Below are positions 5,164 to 6,042 of a stretch of DNA of 6,042 nucleotides, piece after piece; within the stretch, counting starts at the first letter, position 1; each line of letters begins with the position of its first letter. The position numbers and the translations under genes were made by a program. A model generated the notes under the pieces. It was not told where the DNA came from and did not search any database. It saw only the letters and a program-made list of their open reading frames with translations. Source of the DNA: Yimella sp. (lineage in GTDB: Bacteria; Actinomycetota; Actinomycetes; Actinomycetales; Dermatophilaceae); assembly GCA_030150425.1 (NCBI GenBank), contig JASLFY010000090.1, positions 1 to 6,042 of the forward strand, written 5' to 3'.

Positions 5164-6042
5164 ATGTTCTGTACGAAGTGTGGGGCGCCGGGCGCGACGG
5201 GAAGTCGATTCTGCAGGTCCTGCGGAAGTCCGCTGGGAGACTCCGCAGCACCGCAACAGGCCGCCGCCTTACCGGACCGCAACGGCGCGACGCATCGGAT
5301 CCCGCCGTCGTCGTCTCCCGCTCCGGTCGCGCAAGCCGGGTCTGCCGCGCGGCGGAGCCGGTTGGTGCGCCTGGTCGCTGCGGGCGCCGCGGTCTGCCTG
5401 CTGGCCGTCATCGGCTGGGTCGCCTTCAGTTGGTCGAAGGCCGACACCCTGCACGGCGCGGCGTCGCCGCAGCAGGCGGCGGACACCTTCCTGGCCGCGG
5501 TGCGGGCGAAGGACCCGCTCGCCCTGGCCGACTCGTTGGAGCCGGACGAGACCCGCGGGTTCGGTGCCCTGGTGGCCAAGGCGCGAACGGTCAGCGCGGG
5601 CAGAGGCACGACGCGGCAGGGTCACGAGTTCGACGGGGTGACCTTCCAACTCGCCGACGTGCAGAGCCAGACCGTGCCGTTGAGCAAGCGCGTCCAGCAG
5701 GTCGTCTACTCGGCCGGATCGGCGGACGTCCAGATCCAACGGGGACAGCTTTCGACGCTGCTGCGCGCGCTGATCCCGGCCGACTACCACGCGGGGCACT
5801 ACACGGTCGGCCAGTTCCAGTCGGCCACCCACTTCCAACTCGCGCTGACCACGGTGAACAACGGTCACGGCTGGTTCGTCAGCCCGCTCTACACGGCGCT
5901 GGACTACGTCGCCCGGGGGCAACGGGTCGTGCCGACGTACGCCGATTCGCTGCCGGCGGTTGTCACCGAGAAGACGCCGCAGGCGGCGGCGACGGCGTTC
6001 CTCACCTCATTGGCCATGGGGGTGGACAACCGGGATGCGACC
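5164..6042 (+). CDS. Zinc-ribbon, single-pass membrane protein with repeated outside domain (3' end missing)
   Basis: The frame is open from ATG 5164 to the window edge: 293 residues and no stop. Cys3, Cys6, Cys17 and Cys20 (MFCTKCG...RFCRSCG) have exactly the spacing seen in the preceding small protein. A Pro/Ala/Ser-rich linker (about 21-60) leads to RRSR (63-66) and a membrane helix at about 68-90 (VRLVAAGAAVCLLAVIGWVAF), so the ribbon should face the cytoplasm and the rest the outside. The outer part begins SPQQAADTFLAAVRAKDPLAL (101-121), a pattern like helix 1 of NTF2-like/DUF4878-type domains. A similar segment, TPQAAATAFL (271-280), starts near the edge, suggesting a tandem copy of about 170 residues. 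The ribosome binding site is modest (GAGG at 5158-5161 is too close; ACAGG at 5151-5155 is better spaced). Codon use includes TTA (Leu36), AGA, AGG and CGA, unlike the ribosomal genes. No specific function can be assigned. Confidence 0.8.
   Translation, partial: MFCTKCGAPGATGSRFCRSCGSPLGDSAAPQQAAALPDRNGATHRIPPSSSPAPVAQAGSAARRSRLVRLVAAGAAVCLLAVIGWVAFSWSKADTLHGAASPQQAADTFLAAVRAKDPLALADSLEPDETRGFGALVAKARTVSAGRGTTRQGHEFDGVTFQLADVQSQTVPLSKRVQQVVYSAGSADVQIQRGQLSTLLRALIPADYHAGHYTVGQFQSATHFQLALTTVNNGHGWFVSPLYTALDYVARGQRVVPTYADSLPAVVTEKTPQAAATAFLTSLAMGVDNRDAT

Noticed and set aside
4419..5609. 396-residue open frame on the - strand across the end of map and both zinc-ribbon genes
   Set aside because: It crosses three well-supported + strand features, has low-complexity Arg/Ser/Ala composition and no recognisable family.
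5180..5641. 153-residue + strand frame inside the last gene
   Set aside because: Arg/Ser-rich alternate frame; the frame starting at 5164 carries the zinc ribbon, the membrane helix and the longer open reading.
1..6042. Mobile elements, CRISPR array, phage or defence genes, tRNA or rRNA
   Set aside because: No transposase, terminal repeats, regularly spaced repeats, or tRNA-like or rRNA-like sequence was found on either strand.

Overview
This is a GC-rich window in which every convincing gene lies on the + strand. It is the distal part of an actinobacterial ribosomal-protein (spc) operon, followed by two small-molecule/processing genes and two zinc-ribbon membrane-protein genes. Several features point to a high-GC actinomycete: GC-rich codon use, GTG and TTG starts, an S5 with a long Arg/Gly/Asn-rich N-terminus, a short-LID adenylate kinase, and a type I methionine aminopeptidase of actinobacterial style. 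Resemblance of SecY, L15 and MAP to Micrococcales proteins (Intrasporangiaceae/Dermacoccaceae-like) is my impression from memory only, not a search result.

Layout. Positions 1-1635 hold the 3' end of rplR (L18), then rpsE (S5), rpmD (L30) and rplO (L15). The last three are joined by one-base TGATG overlaps, so their translation is probably coupled. Positions 1636-1820 form a spacer with a long near-perfect hairpin that probably ends or attenuates the ribosomal-protein transcript, then a weak promoter candidate and a strong ribosome binding site for secY, which starts at TTG. Positions 1821-3128 are secY. A 99-base spacer with short GC-rich inverted repeats leads to adk (3228-3812) and map, which are almost touching.

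Beyond map, many actinobacteria continue with infA-rpmJ-rpsM-rpsK-rpoA-rplQ. Here those genes are absent at least as far as the window edge. Instead there is a 93-residue protein with an N-terminal zinc ribbon and a C-terminal membrane anchor (4824-5105). It is followed by a longer protein that runs off the window (5164-6042), with the same N-terminal zinc ribbon, one membrane segment and an outside portion that appears to begin a second copy of its domain at the edge.

How they fit together. L18, S5, L30 and L15 are ribosome components. SecY is the channel of the Sec translocon. Adk balances adenine nucleotides, and MAP removes the initiator methionine from new proteins. The zinc-ribbon pair has no known role that I can state. 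It is the least explained part of the window, but nothing here amounts to a demonstrable new system. No tRNA, rRNA, CRISPR array, insertion sequence or phage feature was seen.
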